Below are positions 22,566 to 36,775 of a stretch of 64,000 nucleotides of DNA, one piece after another (within the stretch, counting starts at the first letter, position 1; each line of letters starts with the position of its first letter). The stretch spans positions 3,020,501-3,084,500 of the forward strand of contig NZ_CP096563.1 of assembly GCF_023221595.1 (NCBI RefSeq). The letters run 5' to 3'. This DNA is from Rhodococcus qingshengii JCM 15477 (GTDB taxonomy: Bacteria > Actinomycetota > Actinomycetes > Mycobacteriales > Mycobacteriaceae). The notes under the pieces are model-generated. The model was not told where the DNA came from. It saw only the letters and a program-made list of their open reading frames with translations, and ran no database searches. The position numbers and the translations under genes are program-made.

Positions 22566-22853
22566 CTAAGTTCCTCCGTGTGATCGGTGTATCCCGTATC
22601 AGCCTCCGCCGAGTGGCGACGACAGAAACAGTCAATACCGAGGACCGGTGAATGTGCAGGGTTCTGATCAAAGAAATTGCTGAGAAAGTGGTTCGGTGTG
22701 GCGCGAGGTAGGTCGTAGCTCTCGCAGTCCTTAGACTGACAGTTCCACCCACCGACACATCCGGGAGCATTTTCGTGAGTTGCAGTCCACCGCGTTCGAC
22801 AGGCCGATCGGCTGATCAGAGTCCGAAGAGCCCAACGAAACGGGAGAGCTGAC

Positions 22854-23777
22854 ATGCGCGTCGTGTTCGCCGGAACACCCGAACCCGCGGTTCCTTCACT
22901 GCGTCGGCTCATCGAATCCGCCAACCACGAAGTGGTAGCCGTCGTCACGCGTCCGGACGCTGTGGCGGGCCGCGGTCGAAAAGTCACCCGATCGCCGATC
23001 GGTCTGCTTGCCGACGAGCACGGCATCCCGGTGCTGACGCCGGCCAAGGCGTCCGATCCCGACTTCGCGGCCGAACTCGCCCGCCTCGAACCGGACTGTG
23101 CACCCGTCGTCGCCTACGGAAACCTGTTGCCGCAGAACGTCCTCGACATTCCGAAATACGGTTGGGTCAATCTGCATTTCTCGTTGCTTCCCGCGTGGCG
23201 CGGCGCCGCGCCGGTGCAGGCCGCGATCAGTGCCGGCGACGAGGTGACGGGCGCCAGCGCGTTCCGTTTGGAAGCCGGCATGGATACCGGCCCCGTGTAC
23301 GGAGTGATGACCGAGCGGATTCGCGACACCGATACGGCAGGCGACCTGCTCGGACGTCTCGCGGAAAACGGCGCTGCCCTCCTCGAATCGGTACTCGACG
23401 GACTCGAGGCCGGCGAGATCAACGCGGTTCCGCAGTCTGACGACGGCGTCTCGTACGCCCCCAAGGTGACGGTGGACGCGGCCCGCGTGCGATGGGAACT
23501 GCCCGCTCGCACAGTGGACCGGCATATCCGAGCCGTCACACCCGCACCCGGGGCCTGGACGATGATCGGTGATCTTCGAGTCAAGGTCGGCCCGATCACC
23601 GTCACGGACGAGACCCTGGCAGTCGGTGAGATCTCGGTACGCAAGGATGGTCTGTACATCGGTACCGCGACCACCGCGGTGCGACTCGGGCAGATTCAGC
23701 CCCCGGGCAAGAAATTGATGTCGGCAGGGGACTGGGCACGCGGTGCCCGACTCGACGCGGAGGTACGAGCACAGTGA
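22854..23777 (+). CDS. fmt: Methionyl-tRNA formyltransferase
   Basis: A 307-residue enzyme that formylates initiator Met-tRNA using 10-formyl-THF. The catalytic set of the formyltransferase fold is visible: Asn106, His108 ([19 protein letters not shown] in part) and Asp144 (MDTGPVY). The C-terminal OB-like tRNA-binding domain begins near 205. ATG 22854 is preceded by GGGAGAG. TAGACT at 22732-22737 is a possible -10. The stop overlaps rsmB (GTGA). Confidence 0.97.
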   Translation: MRVVFAGTPEPAVPSLRRLIESANHEVVAVVTRPDAVAGRGRKVTRSPIGLLADEHGIPVLTPAKASDPDFAAELARLEPDCAPVVAYGNLLPQNVLDIPKYGWVNLHFSLLPAWRGAAPVQAAISAGDEVTGASAFRLEAGMDTGPVYGVMTERIRDTDTAGDLLGRLAENGAALLESVLDGLEAGEINAVPQSDDGVSYAPKVTVDAARVRWELPARTVDRHIRAVTPAPGAWTMIGDLRVKVGPITVTDETLAVGEISVRKDGLYIGTATTAVRLGQIQPPGKKLMSAGDWARGARLDAEVRAQ

Positions 23778-25222
23778 CCGAATCACGACGACCGGCACGG
23801 CGGACACAGGGTCCCGGAGCCAAGACCGGCGGCGGCGCCAAGAACACCAAGCCGAAGCAGGCCAAGCGGCCTGATCCGGCAACCGCCGGGCTCGATCAAC
23901 CGCGTCTGGCGGCGCGTGACGTCCTGCGCGCGGTCCGTGAGCGTGACGCGTACGCGAACCTGGTTCTGCCAGGGCTCCTGCGTGACCGCAAACTCGACGC
24001 ACGCGACGCGGCGCTGGCAACCGAACTGGCGTACGGCGCGGCACGTGCTCAGGGGCTGCTGGATGCGGTGATCGCGCATGCAGCGGGTCGGCCGATCGAA
24101 GAGATCGACGGAACGCTGCTCGATGTTCTCCGACTCGGCTCGTACCAATTGCTGCGCACTCGTGTCGCACCGCACGCTGCCGTCGCAACTTCGGTCGATC
24201 TGGTCCGCGCCGAAAACGGCCAGGGCCGAGCAGGATTCGTCAATGCGGTCCTGCGCCGTGTTTCCGAACGCACCCAGGAGGAGTGGGTCGAGCTGCTGGC
24301 CCCGAAGGACCCGGTCGGCCGGCTCGCCTTCGAGCACGCTCACCCCCTGTGGATCGCGCAGGTATTTGCCGACTCGCTCGGCGCTGCTGCCGGTGAACTC
24401 GAAGACGTCCTGATCGCCGACGACGCCCGCCCTGCCGTACACCTCGTCGCCCGCCCCGGCGAGATCTCCGCCGAGGAGCTTGCACTGGTGACCGGCGGCG
24501 AGATCGGGCCGTACTCGCCGTACGCCGTGCATCTCGACGGCGGTGACCCCGGACAGCTCGAGGCGGTCCGCCAAGGCTTGGCGGGCGTGCAGGACGAGGG
24601 CAGTCAGCTGGTGGCCCGCGCCCTCAGCATTGCTCCTCTCGAAGGTGAAGACTCCGGACGCTGGCTCGATCTCTGCGCAGGTCCGGGCGGTAAGGCAGCG
24701 CTTCTCGGCGCTCTCGCCGGTATCGAAGGCGGGCGACTCGACGCCGTCGAGCCCGTCGAACATCGCGCCGAACTGATCCGCAAGACCACTCGCGAGCTTC
24801 CCGTGGACGTACACGTGGCGGACGGCCGCGAATCCGGGCTCGAACCCGGATACGACCGCATCCTCGTCGACGCTCCCTGCACCGGGTTGGGTGCGCTGCG
24901 TCGGCGCCCGGAGGCACGTTGGCGTCGCCAGCCGTCCGATGTGGCTCCGCTCGTGAAGTTGCAGCGTGAATTGCTTGCTGCCGCAATCGAACTGGTTCGC
25001 CCCGGCGGAGTGGTGCTGTACTCCACGTGCTCGCCGCACTTGTCGGAAACGCTGGCAGTGGTCGCCGATGCGGTGCGGCGTCATGGCGTCTTGGAACTCG
25101 ACACCAAGGAATTGGTGCCAGGTGTCCCGGACGTCGGAGACGGATCGTCGGTTCAGTTGTGGCCGCATCGACACGGCACGGACGCTATGTTCATGGCCGC
25201 TTTGCGCAAGCCGCTGGCCTGA
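23774..25222 (+). CDS. rsmB: 16S rRNA (cytosine-967-C5)-methyltransferase
   Basis: A 482-residue RsmB/Sun-family SAM-dependent methyltransferase. The NusB-like RNA-binding domain is at about 40-175 ([20 protein letters not shown] on), after a basic 35-residue tail. The catalytic Rossmann domain shows [15 protein letters not shown] (SAM motif I), [15 protein letters not shown] (motif IV with catalytic Cys) and [11 protein letters not shown] (motif VI with the second Cys). Acts on the small ribosomal subunit RNA. GTG start overlaps fmt, the standard fmt-rsmB pair. Confidence 0.95.
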   Translation: MTESRRPARRTQGPGAKTGGGAKNTKPKQAKRPDPATAGLDQPRLAARDVLRAVRERDAYANLVLPGLLRDRKLDARDAALATELAYGAARAQGLLDAVIAHAAGRPIEEIDGTLLDVLRLGSYQLLRTRVAPHAAVATSVDLVRAENGQGRAGFVNAVLRRVSERTQEEWVELLAPKDPVGRLAFEHAHPLWIAQVFADSLGAAAGELEDVLIADDARPAVHLVARPGEISAEELALVTGGEIGPYSPYAVHLDGGDPGQLEAVRQGLAGVQDEGSQLVARALSIAPLEGEDSGRWLDLCAGPGGKAALLGALAGIEGGRLDAVEPVEHRAELIRKTTRELPVDVHVADGRESGLEPGYDRILVDAPCTGLGALRRRPEARWRRQPSDVAPLVKLQRELLAAAIELVRPGGVVLYSTCSPHLSETLAVVADAVRRHGVLELDTKELVPGVPDVGDGSSVQLWPHRHGTDAMFMAALRKPLA

Positions 25223-25262
25223 TCCCATGACTTCTGGGCATCGGTAGTCGTATGGTGCCTAC

Positions 25263-25610
25263 ATGGTTACGTGGGAACAGGTTGTAGTACTGGGTTCGGC
25301 TCTTCCCTCCGTGGAAGAGTCGACCTCGTACAACACCCCGGCACTCAAGGTGGCAGGTAAAACTTTTGCACGGCTCCGCACCGAAGCGGAGGGCGCTTTG
25401 GTCGTGATGTGCGGTCTGGACGAGAAGGAGGCGCTACTCGCCAGTGGCGAGTCGGCTTTCTTCACCACCGATCACTATCACGGGCACGGCTCGATCCTCG
25501 TGCACCTCGAACTGATCGACGAGGTGCAGTTGGGTGAGATGCTCGAAGACGCGTGGCGGATCAAGGCACCGGCCAAGGTGCGAAAGCTCCACACCGTCGT
25601 CAAGAACTGA
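25263..25610 (+). CDS. MmcQ/YjbR-family protein
   Basis: A 115-residue protein of the MmcQ/YjbR (CyaY-like fold) family, often called DNA-binding but with little proof. Seen features are the N-terminal LPSVEESTSYNTPALKVAG, the central RLRTEAEGALVVMCGLDEKE and the C-terminal LLEDAWRIKAP-like tail (MLEDAWRIKAPAKVRKL). ATG start. It sits between rsmB and rpe with short gaps and the same orientation; a functional link to either is not evident. Confidence 0.82.
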   Translation: MVTWEQVVVLGSALPSVEESTSYNTPALKVAGKTFARLRTEAEGALVVMCGLDEKEALLASGESAFFTTDHYHGHGSILVHLELIDEVQLGEMLEDAWRIKAPAKVRKLHTVVKN

Positions 25611-25674
25611 TCTGATTGCACCGGCTCCGATGTGCATGCACGGTCGGCAATGAGACACAGCTAAACTCGGCGTC

Positions 25675-26358
25675 GTGGCTTCCCCGATGATTGCACCGTC
25701 CATTCTGTCCGCAGATTTTGCTCGACTCGCTGATGAAGCGACTGCCGTGTCCGGCTCCGACTGGCTTCACGTCGACGTGATGGACGCGCATTTCGTTCCC
25801 AATCTCACGCTGGGTCTGCCGGTGGTCGAGAGTCTGCTGAAGGCGACGGATATTCCGCTCGACTGCCATCTCATGATCGAGAATCCGGAGCGCTGGGCGC
25901 CGCCGTACGCCGAGGCCGGTGCGTACAACGTCACGTTTCACGCCGAGGCCACCGATGATCCGCGTTCGGTTGCCCGCGATATTCGTGCAGCTGGTGCCAA
26001 GGCGGGGCTGAGCATCAAGCCTGGAACCCCGATCGACGACTACCTGGAAATCCTCAAGGACTTCGACACCCTCTTGATCATGAGCGTCGAACCCGGATTC
26101 GGTGGTCAGTCCTTCATGCCTCAGGTGCTCGACAAGGCACGCGCAGTTCGAAAGCTCGTCGACTCGGGTGAGCTGACGCTCCTTGTCGAAATCGACGGCG
26201 GCATCAACGCTTCCACGATCGAGCAGGCCGCTGAAGCAGGGATCGACTGCTTCGTCGCCGGTTCGGCGGTGTACGGAGCGAGTGATCCCGGTGAGGCGGT
26301 GCGCAAGCTGCGCGCGCAGGCCGCCTCGGCGTCGCCGCACCTGACGCTGTCGGTCTGA
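25675..26358 (+). CDS. rpe: Ribulose-phosphate 3-epimerase
   Basis: A 227-residue TIM barrel that interconverts ribulose 5-phosphate and xylulose 5-phosphate. Metal and catalytic signatures are [54 protein letters not shown] and [13 protein letters not shown] start. It leads into ribD after 8 bases; ribulose 5-phosphate is also the precursor of the riboflavin carbon skeleton (RibB substrate), so the position next to the rib genes makes metabolic sense. Confidence 0.96.
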   Translation: MASPMIAPSILSADFARLADEATAVSGSDWLHVDVMDAHFVPNLTLGLPVVESLLKATDIPLDCHLMIENPERWAPPYAEAGAYNVTFHAEATDDPRSVARDIRAAGAKAGLSIKPGTPIDDYLEILKDFDTLLIMSVEPGFGGQSFMPQVLDKARAVRKLVDSGELTLLVEIDGGINASTIEQAAEAGIDCFVAGSAVYGASDPGEAVRKLRAQAASASPHLTLSV

Positions 26359-26366
26359 GCCGCTCG

Positions 26367-27419
26367 ATGGCAAAGGGTGGACAGGCGTCGACGGCTGATC
26401 TCGACGCCGCGATGCAGATCGCGCTGGCCGCAGCTGATTCCGCGCGCGGATTCACCAGCCCCAACCCACCGGTCGGCGCGGTCATCCTCGCTGCCGACGG
26501 AACCATCGCGGGCGTCGGTATGACGCAACCGCCCGGTGGACCGCACGCCGAGGTTGTAGCTCTCGACGAGGCCGGCGATGCGGCACGTGGCGGTACGGCA
26601 GTGGTGACACTGGAACCGTGCAATCACCAGGGACGAACCGGCCCTTGCTCGCAGGCATTGATCGACGCCGGAGTCTCGGCGGTTGTCTACGCCGTCGGTG
26701 ATCCCAATCCCGAGGCTTCCGGCGGCGCAGCGACCCTCATGCGCGCTGGAATCAGCGTCACGGCCGGACTGCGAGCACCCGAGGTGGAAGCTGGTCCACT
26801 GCGGGCCTGGCTGCACAAACAGCGCACCGGTCGCCCGCACATCACGTGGAAGTACGCGGCCAGTCTGGACGGACGCAGCGCCGCCGAGGACGGAACGAGT
26901 CAGTGGATCACCGGTCCGCAGGCGAGGGCGCGCGTGCATGCGCAGCGAGCGCAGATCGATGCAATCGTGGTCGGTACCGGCACCGTGTTTGCCGACGATC
27001 CGTGGCTGACCGCACGTCAGCCCACCGGTGAGCTCGCGGCGCACCAGCCCGTTCGCGTCGTCGTCGGAAAGCGTGAAATACCCTCGACGGCAAGCATTCT
27101 CGACGACACCGCACCGACTCTGGTGCTCAACACCGACAACATCGACGAAGTAGTCGAGGCGTTGGGGGAGTACACGGACGTACTTCTCGAGGGTGGGCCC
27201 CGTCTGGCCGGAGCATTCCTTGCCGCCGGATATGTCGACGTCATCGAGGCATACATCGCTCCGATCCTGCTCGGCGCGGGCGCCTCCGCGCTCGTCGATG
27301 CCGGAGTGCACACCATCACCGACGCCCACCGATTCCGTTTGGAGTCCGCGGTAACGATCGGCCCCGATATTTTGTTGAGTCTGGTTCCGGAGAGTTCTGC
27401 TCCGGGGAACGAGGAGTAG
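26367..27419 (+). CDS. ribD: Bifunctional riboflavin deaminase/reductase
   Basis: A 350-residue two-domain enzyme. The N-terminal zinc deaminase (about 10-150) shows HAEVVALDEAG (His60, Glu62), PCNHQGRTGPC (Cys85, Cys94). The C-terminal NADPH reductase (about 155-350) begins RPHITWKYAASLDGR. It catalyses steps two and three of riboflavin synthesis. Start ATG 26367, 8 bases after rpe. Followed after 5 bases by riboflavin synthase. Confidence 0.95.
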   Translation: MAKGGQASTADLDAAMQIALAAADSARGFTSPNPPVGAVILAADGTIAGVGMTQPPGGPHAEVVALDEAGDAARGGTAVVTLEPCNHQGRTGPCSQALIDAGVSAVVYAVGDPNPEASGGAATLMRAGISVTAGLRAPEVEAGPLRAWLHKQRTGRPHITWKYAASLDGRSAAEDGTSQWITGPQARARVHAQRAQIDAIVVGTGTVFADDPWLTARQPTGELAAHQPVRVVVGKREIPSTASILDDTAPTLVLNTDNIDEVVEALGEYTDVLLEGGPRLAGAFLAAGYVDVIEAYIAPILLGAGASALVDAGVHTITDAHRFRLESAVTIGPDILLSLVPESSAPGNEE

Positions 27420-27424
27420 GGCGC

Positions 27425-28033
27425 GTGTTCACAGGAATTGTGGAAGAACTCGGCGAAATTGTCGCCAAGGAAGAACTGGTCGATGCTGCACGTTTCACGG
27501 TGCGCGGGCCACTGGTCACCTCCGACGCCGGCCACGGTGATTCGATCGCGGTCAACGGAGTGTGCCTGACGGTGGTCGACGTGCTTGCCGACGGTTCGTT
27601 CACCGCAGATGTCATGCAGGAAACCCTGAACCGCTCGAGCCTGGCGAAATTGGATGTCGGCTCTCGCGTCAACCTCGAGCGTGCCGCGGCGCTGAACAGC
27701 CGACTCGGCGGCCACCTGGTTCAAGGGCATGTCGATGGAACAGGCCACGTCATTTCCCGCTCGCCGTCCGAGAACTGGGAGGTAGTGCGGATCGCACTGC
27801 CCGACTCCATTTCCCGTTACGTCGTGGAGAAGGGTTCGATCACCGTCGACGGAGTCTCGCTGACGGTCTCCGCGCTGGGCGGAGACCGCGGGTTCGAGTA
27901 CTTCGAGATCTCGCTGATCCCGACAACGCTCGAGTTGACGACGCTCGGAACCGCTGTGGTCGGTACGCCGGTCAACCTCGAGGTGGACGTGATCGCCAAG
28001 TACGTCGAGCGGCTTCACTCTGCCGGTCGGTAG
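27425..28033 (+). CDS. ribE: Riboflavin synthase, alpha chain
   Basis: A 202-residue riboflavin synthase (called ribC in some actinobacteria) that dismutates two lumazine molecules to riboflavin. It has the expected internal duplication: MFTGIVEELGEI starts the first lumazine-binding barrel, with VNGVCLTVV; the second barrel (about 100-195) repeats it as HVDGTGHVI and VDGVSLTVSALGG. GTG start 5 bases after ribD. A hairpin follows at 28076-28096. Confidence 0.95.
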   Translation: MFTGIVEELGEIVAKEELVDAARFTVRGPLVTSDAGHGDSIAVNGVCLTVVDVLADGSFTADVMQETLNRSSLAKLDVGSRVNLERAAALNSRLGGHLVQGHVDGTGHVISRSPSENWEVVRIALPDSISRYVVEKGSITVDGVSLTVSALGGDRGFEYFEISLIPTTLELTTLGTAVVGTPVNLEVDVIAKYVERLHSAGR

Positions 28034-28075
28034 GACCAGGCTGATCGGACCCGTCCGATTGGTCGTAGGGTTGTC

Positions 28076-28096
28076 AGTGCATCCGTCGGATGCACT
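28076..28096 (+). promoter_or_regulatory. Hairpin between ribE and ribBA
   Basis: A perfect 9-bp inverted repeat (28076-28084 with 28088-28096) with a 3-base loop, followed by a T-rich tract TGTTGTATT. It could be a weak terminator after ribE, a partial attenuator or an operator. The FMN riboswitch consensus is not present in this 110-base gap. Confidence 0.5.
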
Positions 28097-28143
28097 TGTT
28101 GTATTCGATGATGTGAAAAGTCAAGACTTTGGAGTGCGAGCAC

Positions 28144-30382
<2,239 letters not shown>

Positions 30383-30456
30383 CGTCTTCCGACCGGTTCG
30401 GTGCCCGCATCCTGCGCGTTTCCGAGTCGGTCGGTGGCGGCGACTAACCTGAAACC

Positions 30457-32649
30457 GTGCCGGATCCCTCGACTTACCGCCCCGCTACCGGAACCATTCC
30501 GGCTGCGCCGGGCGTCTACAAATTTCGCGATCCGCATGGTCGGGTCATTTACGTCGGAAAGGCGAAAAGCCTCCGTTCACGTTTGAACTCGTACTTCGCG
30601 GACGTCACGACACTTCATCCCCGTACTCGGCAGATGGTGACCACCGCCGGCAGCGTCGAGTGGACCGTCGTCAGTACCGAAGTCGAAGCGCTTCAGCTCG
30701 AGTACAACTGGATCAAGGAATTCGATCCGCGGTTCAACGTCCGGTACCGCGACGACAAGACGTATCCGGTTCTCGCGGTGACGCTCAACGAAGAGTTCCC
30801 GCGCTTGTTCGTCTACCGCGGTCCGCGGCGCAAGGGTGTCCGGTACTTCGGTCCCTACTCCCATGCCTGGGCGATCCGCGAAACTCTCGATCTGCTGCTA
30901 CGAGTCTTTCCCGCACGAACGTGCTCGTCCGGAGTCTTCAAACGGCACAACCAGATCGGTCGTCCGTGTCTGCTCGGCTACATCGACAAGTGCTCGGCGC
31001 CCTGCGTCGGGCGAGTCAGCGCCGAGGAGCATCGTCAGATCGTCGAAGATTTCTGCGACTTCCTCGCCGGCCGCACGGACAAGTTGGTCAAAGATCTCGA
31101 AAAGCGCATGCAGCAGGCTTCCGAGGATCTCGACTTCGAGACCGCAGCCCGTCTGCGTGACGATATCGGGGCTTTGCGCAAGGCGCTCGAGAAGCAGGCC
31201 GTCGTACTCGGTGACGGCACCGACGCCGATCTCGTCGCCTTTGCCACCGATGATCTCGAAGCCGCCGTTCAGGTGTTCCACGTGCGGGGCGGACGCGTGC
31301 GGGGTCAGCGTGGATGGGTCGTGGAGAAGGCAGGCGACGCCATCGACTGGGCCGCACTCGACGCCGAGTCCGACCTGCCGATCCTGGTCGAGCAGTTCCT
31401 CACCCAGTTCTACGGTGAGCAGGCGGCCCTCGACCCGGGAGCGGGTTCCGAGGCCGGGATCAGCGCAGTTCCCAAGGAAGTTCTGGTGCCGGTTCTGCCG
31501 GCAAACGCGACCGAGATCCAGGCGTGGCTGAGCAAGCTTCGGGGATCGCAAGTGCAACTGCGGGTTCCGCAACGCGGCGACAAGAAAGACCTCGCCGAAA
31601 CAGTCCAGCGAAACGCGAAAGAGGCTCTGGCGCAGCACAAGCTCAAGCGCGCCGGCGATTTCACTTCGCGTTCCGCGGCGCTGCAGGGCATCCAGGAAGC
31701 ACTGGACCTGGACTCGGCTCCGCTACGAATCGAATGCATCGACATCAGTCACGTCCAGGGAACCGACGTCGTGGCGTCACTGGTCGTGTTCGAGGACGGG
31801 CTCCCGCGTAAGTCGGACTACCGCCATTACGCGATCAAGGAAGCTGCCGGCGACGGTCATTCCGACGACGTCGCGAGTATCGCGGAGATCACGCGTCGGC
31901 GGTTCCTGCGCCACAACCGCGACCTGGGCGTCCTCGCGGCGTCGGCGTCGACCATGGACCCGGACGGTGGTGATCTGGCTCCCGAAGCGGCGATCGACCC
32001 GGCGACGGGCCGGCCTCGGCGGTTCGCGTATCCGCCCAATCTGTTTGTCGTGGACGGCGGCGCCCCTCAGGTCACGGCGGCAGCGGCGGTCCTCGACGAA
32101 CTGGGGGTGACCGACGTCGCGGTAGTCGGGTTGGCCAAGAGACTCGAAGAGGTATGGGTACCGGGGGAAGAAGATCCGGTCATCCTCCCTCGGACGAGCG
32201 AGTCGTTGTACCTACTGCAGCGCATCCGAGACGAAGCCCACCGCTTCGCGATCACGTTCCATCGCAGCAAACGCTCGAGGCGGATGACGGCTTCGGCTCT
32301 GGATTCGGTCAAGGGGCTCGGTGAAACTCGTCGAACCGCTCTGGTGGCTCACTTCGGTTCCGTGGCGAAGCTGAAAACGGCAACGGTCGAGGAGATCATG
32401 CAGGTCCCCGGTATCGGTGAGACCACCGCCACAGCAGTTCTGGCCGCACTCGGCACGGATTCGGCTGCAGCCGACGCGGGTGCTGAAGCTCGAGCGCTGC
32501 CAGCCGCGGTAGGGGATGATGAGCTGGACACGGAATCCGAATCGTCTGTTACGTCTGCTGACGCGCCCAGCGCCGAATCCGGTAGCGGTGACGAAGGCTC
32601 CGAGTCGCGAGAATTGTCCATGCCGACGACGGGGCCGAGTGCACAGTGA
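30457..32649 (+). CDS. uvrC: UvrABC excinuclease subunit C
   Basis: A 730-residue nucleotide-excision repair nuclease that cuts both sides of a lesion in the UvrB-DNA complex. The GIY-YIG domain spans about 15-95 ([21 protein letters not shown]), the UvrB-interacting UVR motif is at about 205-240, the RNase H-like 5' nuclease starts near 420 ([16 protein letters not shown], in part) and the tandem HhH near 610-660. The last 65 residues are an acidic, Ser/Asp-rich tail longer than usual. GTG start; the stop overlaps rapZ. Confidence 0.96.
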   Translation: MPDPSTYRPATGTIPAAPGVYKFRDPHGRVIYVGKAKSLRSRLNSYFADVTTLHPRTRQMVTTAGSVEWTVVSTEVEALQLEYNWIKEFDPRFNVRYRDDKTYPVLAVTLNEEFPRLFVYRGPRRKGVRYFGPYSHAWAIRETLDLLLRVFPARTCSSGVFKRHNQIGRPCLLGYIDKCSAPCVGRVSAEEHRQIVEDFCDFLAGRTDKLVKDLEKRMQQASEDLDFETAARLRDDIGALRKALEKQAVVLGDGTDADLVAFATDDLEAAVQVFHVRGGRVRGQRGWVVEKAGDAIDWAALDAESDLPILVEQFLTQFYGEQAALDPGAGSEAGISAVPKEVLVPVLPANATEIQAWLSKLRGSQVQLRVPQRGDKKDLAETVQRNAKEALAQHKLKRAGDFTSRSAALQGIQEALDLDSAPLRIECIDISHVQGTDVVASLVVFEDGLPRKSDYRHYAIKEAAGDGHSDDVASIAEITRRRFLRHNRDLGVLAASASTMDPDGGDLAPEAAIDPATGRPRRFAYPPNLFVVDGGAPQVTAAAAVLDELGVTDVAVVGLAKRLEEVWVPGEEDPVILPRTSESLYLLQRIRDEAHRFAITFHRSKRSRRMTASALDSVKGLGETRRTALVAHFGSVAKLKTATVEEIMQVPGIGETTATAVLAALGTDSAAADAGAEARALPAAVGDDELDTESESSVTSADAPSAESGSGDEGSESRELSMPTTGPSAQ

Positions 32650-33545
32650 CTACCGACAGCGCCAAAGACAGTCGAACGATGGATTTCCTGCTGGTGACGG
32701 GATTGTCCGGAGCAGGTTTGAGTACCGCTGCCAAGGTGCTCGAAGACCTCGGCTGGTATGTCGCGGACAATTTGCCACCTGAGCTCATTTCCCGAATGGT
32801 CGGTCTGAGCCTGACCTCCGACCCGCCGGTCGATCGTCTCGCCGTCGTGATCGACGTGCGGAGTCGACTCTTCACCGGCGATCTCGGGTGGGTGCTCACC
32901 GAACTCGAGGCGGAACCGATCCATACTCGGGTGCTGTACCTCGAAGCGTCGGACGACGTGTTGATCCGACGGTTCGAACAGGTGCGCCGCAGTCATCCGT
33001 TGCAGAACGACGGCATCGACGGCACGTTGTCCGAAGGGATCGCAGCCGAGCGTCGGCAGTTGGCCGTGGTGAAGGCGGCCGCCGATCTGGTCATCGACAC
33101 GTCGGCGCTGAAGGCGCATCAGCTGCGTCAGAAGATCGAAACGGCGTTCGGGAACGATGCCAACCGCACGATGAAGGTGACGGTCCAGTCGTTCGGATTC
33201 AAGTACGGCCTGCCGATGGACGCCGATCTCGTCTGTGACGTTCGTTTCCTGCCCAATCCCCACTGGATCCCTGAACTTCGCCCGCACACCGGTCAGGATG
33301 CCGACGTCCGCGACTACGTGTTGTCCCGCGAGGGCGCGGAAGACTATCTCGACACCTACCGACATCTGGTGGATTTGACGATCGCCGGATATCGACGAGA
33401 AGGAAAGCGCTACATGACAATTGCGGTCGGGTGCACCGGCGGTAAGCACCGAAGCGTGGCCATGTCCGAAGCTCTCGCGAGGCGTTTGGGTTCCGAGGAC
33501 GACATCTCGGTCAGCATCGTGCACCGGGATCTGGGGCGCGAATGA
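32646..33545 (+). CDS. rapZ: RapZ/YvcJ-family P-loop nucleotide-binding protein
   Basis: A 299-residue RapZ-family protein. In E. coli RapZ adapts RNase E to a small RNA; in actinobacteria the role is not settled. The Walker A site is degenerate: [10 protein letters not shown] has Leu where the usual Lys (GKS/GKT) stands, as is common in mycolata. Other family motifs are [27 protein letters not shown] and the C-terminal [18 protein letters not shown] start overlaps uvrC and the stop overlaps yvcK, the conserved uvrC-rapZ-yvcK-whiA order. Confidence 0.93.
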   Translation: MTTDSAKDSRTMDFLLVTGLSGAGLSTAAKVLEDLGWYVADNLPPELISRMVGLSLTSDPPVDRLAVVIDVRSRLFTGDLGWVLTELEAEPIHTRVLYLEASDDVLIRRFEQVRRSHPLQNDGIDGTLSEGIAAERRQLAVVKAAADLVIDTSALKAHQLRQKIETAFGNDANRTMKVTVQSFGFKYGLPMDADLVCDVRFLPNPHWIPELRPHTGQDADVRDYVLSREGAEDYLDTYRHLVDLTIAGYRREGKRYMTIAVGCTGGKHRSVAMSEALARRLGSEDDISVSIVHRDLGRE

Positions 33546-34606
33546 GTGAACCGACACATCGCTCGCGGGAGACAACCGAGGGGCCGGCCATCGTCGCGCT
33601 CGGCGGCGGGCACGGATTGTTCGCCACGCTCCAGGCCGTCAGACGCTTGACGGTCGACGTCACCGCCGTGGTCACGGTCGCCGACGACGGTGGTTCGTCG
33701 GGCCGGCTGCGCGCCGAACTCGGCGTCATCCCGCCTGGAGACCTCCGGATGGCGCTGGCAGCTCTCGCGTCGGACGAACCCGAGATAGTCGACTGGACTC
33801 GGACCATTCAGCATCGCTTCGGCGGTGTCGGCGCACTTGCCGGGCACTCGGTGGGCAATCTCATCCTGGCCGGACTGACCGAGGTGCTCGGCGATCCGGT
33901 CGTCGCGCTCGACGAGATGGCGCGACTGCTGCGAATCCGTGGCCGTGTGCTGCCGATGTCGCCGATCGCGCTCGAAATCGAAGCCGACGTTCAGGGACTC
34001 GAAGAGGACCCCCGCGTCAGCCGCTGCATTCGTGGACAGGTTGCCGTCGCGACCACCCCGGGCAAGGTTCGGCGTGTGAGACTGCTCCCGTCCAATCCGC
34101 CCGCGTGCCCCGATGCCGTGACTGCGATCGATCGTGCCGATCTCGTGGTTCTCGGCCCGGGATCGTGGTTCTCGAGCGTGATCCCACACGTCCTGGTACC
34201 CGAACTCGTCGAATCACTGTCGTCGACGAACGCTCGAAAGGTGCTGGTGCTCAACCTCGCACCCGAGCCGGGGGAGACCGCCGGATTCTCCGCAGAGCGT
34301 CACCTGCACGTACTCTCCCAACACGTGCCCGATTTCCGGGTCGACTACGTGGTGGTCGACTCGGCGTCGGTACCGGCCGGGCGTGAACGTGAACATCTGC
34401 AGCGTGCGGCGGATCAATTTTCAGCCGAAGTCAGGTACGCGGATGTCGCGGACACCTCACCGGGCGCAGCGCATGTACACGATCCGGCAAAACTGGCCGA
34501 TGTACTGGCTGAACTGTCGAGCAGTGCGGCAGTAGGGGATTCGACACAGTCTTCCCTGCAAGAACAGCAATCCGAAGAACAGAGGGAGAACGCTTCGTGG
34601 CAATGA
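33542..34606 (+). CDS. yvcK: YvcK/CofD-like gluconeogenesis factor
   Basis: A 354-residue CofD-superfamily protein. It starts with the nucleotide-sugar-binding [18 protein letters not shown] and includes [12 protein letters not shown] and [12 protein letters not shown]. In Bacillus and mycobacteria (CuvA) the protein binds UDP-sugars and affects cell wall synthesis and growth on gluconeogenic carbon. A polar Gln/Ser/Glu-rich tail of about 25 residues ends the protein. ATG overlaps rapZ; the stop overlaps whiA. Confidence 0.93.
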   Translation: MSEPTHRSRETTEGPAIVALGGGHGLFATLQAVRRLTVDVTAVVTVADDGGSSGRLRAELGVIPPGDLRMALAALASDEPEIVDWTRTIQHRFGGVGALAGHSVGNLILAGLTEVLGDPVVALDEMARLLRIRGRVLPMSPIALEIEADVQGLEEDPRVSRCIRGQVAVATTPGKVRRVRLLPSNPPACPDAVTAIDRADLVVLGPGSWFSSVIPHVLVPELVESLSSTNARKVLVLNLAPEPGETAGFSAERHLHVLSQHVPDFRVDYVVVDSASVPAGREREHLQRAADQFSAEVRYADVADTSPGAAHVHDPAKLADVLAELSSSAAVGDSTQSSLQEQQSEEQRENASWQ

Positions 34607-35580
34607 CAGCGGAGGTCAAGGACGAACTGAGCCGGTTAGTGGTGACTCAGGTCAGCTGCCGCAAGGCAGAGGTCTCCGCGTTGCTGCGCTTTGCCGGTGG
34701 GCTCCACATCGTCGGCGGCCGGGTGGTCGTCGAAGCAGAGGTGGATCTGGGCTCCACGGCGCGACGTCTGCGCCGGGAGATATTCGACCTGTTCACCTAC
34801 AGTGCCGACGTGCACGTACTCAGTGCGGGCGGGCTTCGAAAGTCCGCTCGCTACATCGTGCGTGTGGCGAAGGAGGGTGAGGCCCTCGCGCGCCAGACGG
34901 GACTGCTCGATCTTCGCGGGCGCCCGGTTCGCGGCTTGCCTGCGCAGGTCGTCGGCGGAAGTGTCGGCGATGCCGAAGCAGCGTGGCGCGGTGCGTTCCT
35001 CGCGCACGGTTCCCTGACCGAACCCGGCCGTTCGTCGGCGCTCGAAGTGAGCTGCCCGGGCCCGGAAGCCGCACTTGCTCTGGTTGGAGCTGCGCGGCGT
35101 CTGGGGATCTCGGCGAAGGCACGTGAGGTTCGCGGAACGGATCGTGTGGTGATCCGCGACGGTGAGGCCATCGGCGATCTCCTGACCCGAATGGGAGCCC
35201 AGGACACACGTCTGGTGTGGGAGGAGAGGCGGATGCGACGCGAGGTCCGCGCCACCGCCAATCGTCTCGCCAATTTCGACGACGCAAACCTGCGACGCTC
35301 TGCTCGCGCTGCCGTTGCGGCTGCTGCGCGCGTCGAGCGTGCGTTGGAGATCCTCGGTGAGGACGTGCCCGATCACCTCGCGGCGGCGGGTGCACTGCGC
35401 GTCGAGCATCGGCAGGCGTCCCTCGAAGAACTCGGCCAGTTGGCCGACCCGCCGATGACCAAGGACGCCGTTGCCGGACGTATCCGTCGCCTGCTGTCCA
35501 TGGCTGATCGCAAGGCCAAGGAAACGGGCATACCCGACACCGAATCCGCAGTGAATGTGGAGCTACTCGAAGAGGGGTGA
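34597..35580 (+). CDS. whiA: WhiA DNA-binding regulator
   Basis: A 327-residue WhiA. The N-terminal LAGLIDADG-like domain (about 10-190) lacks nuclease residues; the C-terminal helix-turn-helix (about 230-310) ends in [20 protein letters not shown]. In Streptomyces WhiA works with WhiB on cell-division genes. GTG 34597 has GAGGGAG 8 bases upstream; ATG 34603 (overlapping the yvcK stop) is possible and shortens it by two residues. The 158-base gap after it contains the gap promoter. Confidence 0.96.
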   Translation: MAMTAEVKDELSRLVVTQVSCRKAEVSALLRFAGGLHIVGGRVVVEAEVDLGSTARRLRREIFDLFTYSADVHVLSAGGLRKSARYIVRVAKEGEALARQTGLLDLRGRPVRGLPAQVVGGSVGDAEAAWRGAFLAHGSLTEPGRSSALEVSCPGPEAALALVGAARRLGISAKAREVRGTDRVVIRDGEAIGDLLTRMGAQDTRLVWEERRMRREVRATANRLANFDDANLRRSARAAVAAAARVERALEILGEDVPDHLAAAGALRVEHRQASLEELGQLADPPMTKDAVAGRIRRLLSMADRKAKETGIPDTESAVNVELLEEG

Positions 35581-35636
35581 CCTGCCCTCCGTCAGGGTGG
35601 GCTGCGCACGTTCGGGCCACGCGCATTAGGGTATGA

Positions 35637-36758
<1,122 letters not shown>

Positions 36759-36775
36759 GCGGAGTTTCGATAACA

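Noticed and set aside
28034..28143. FMN riboswitch upstream of ribBA
   Set aside because: The AGGGTGAAATTCC and ACCGGCGGT cores of the RFN element are missing.
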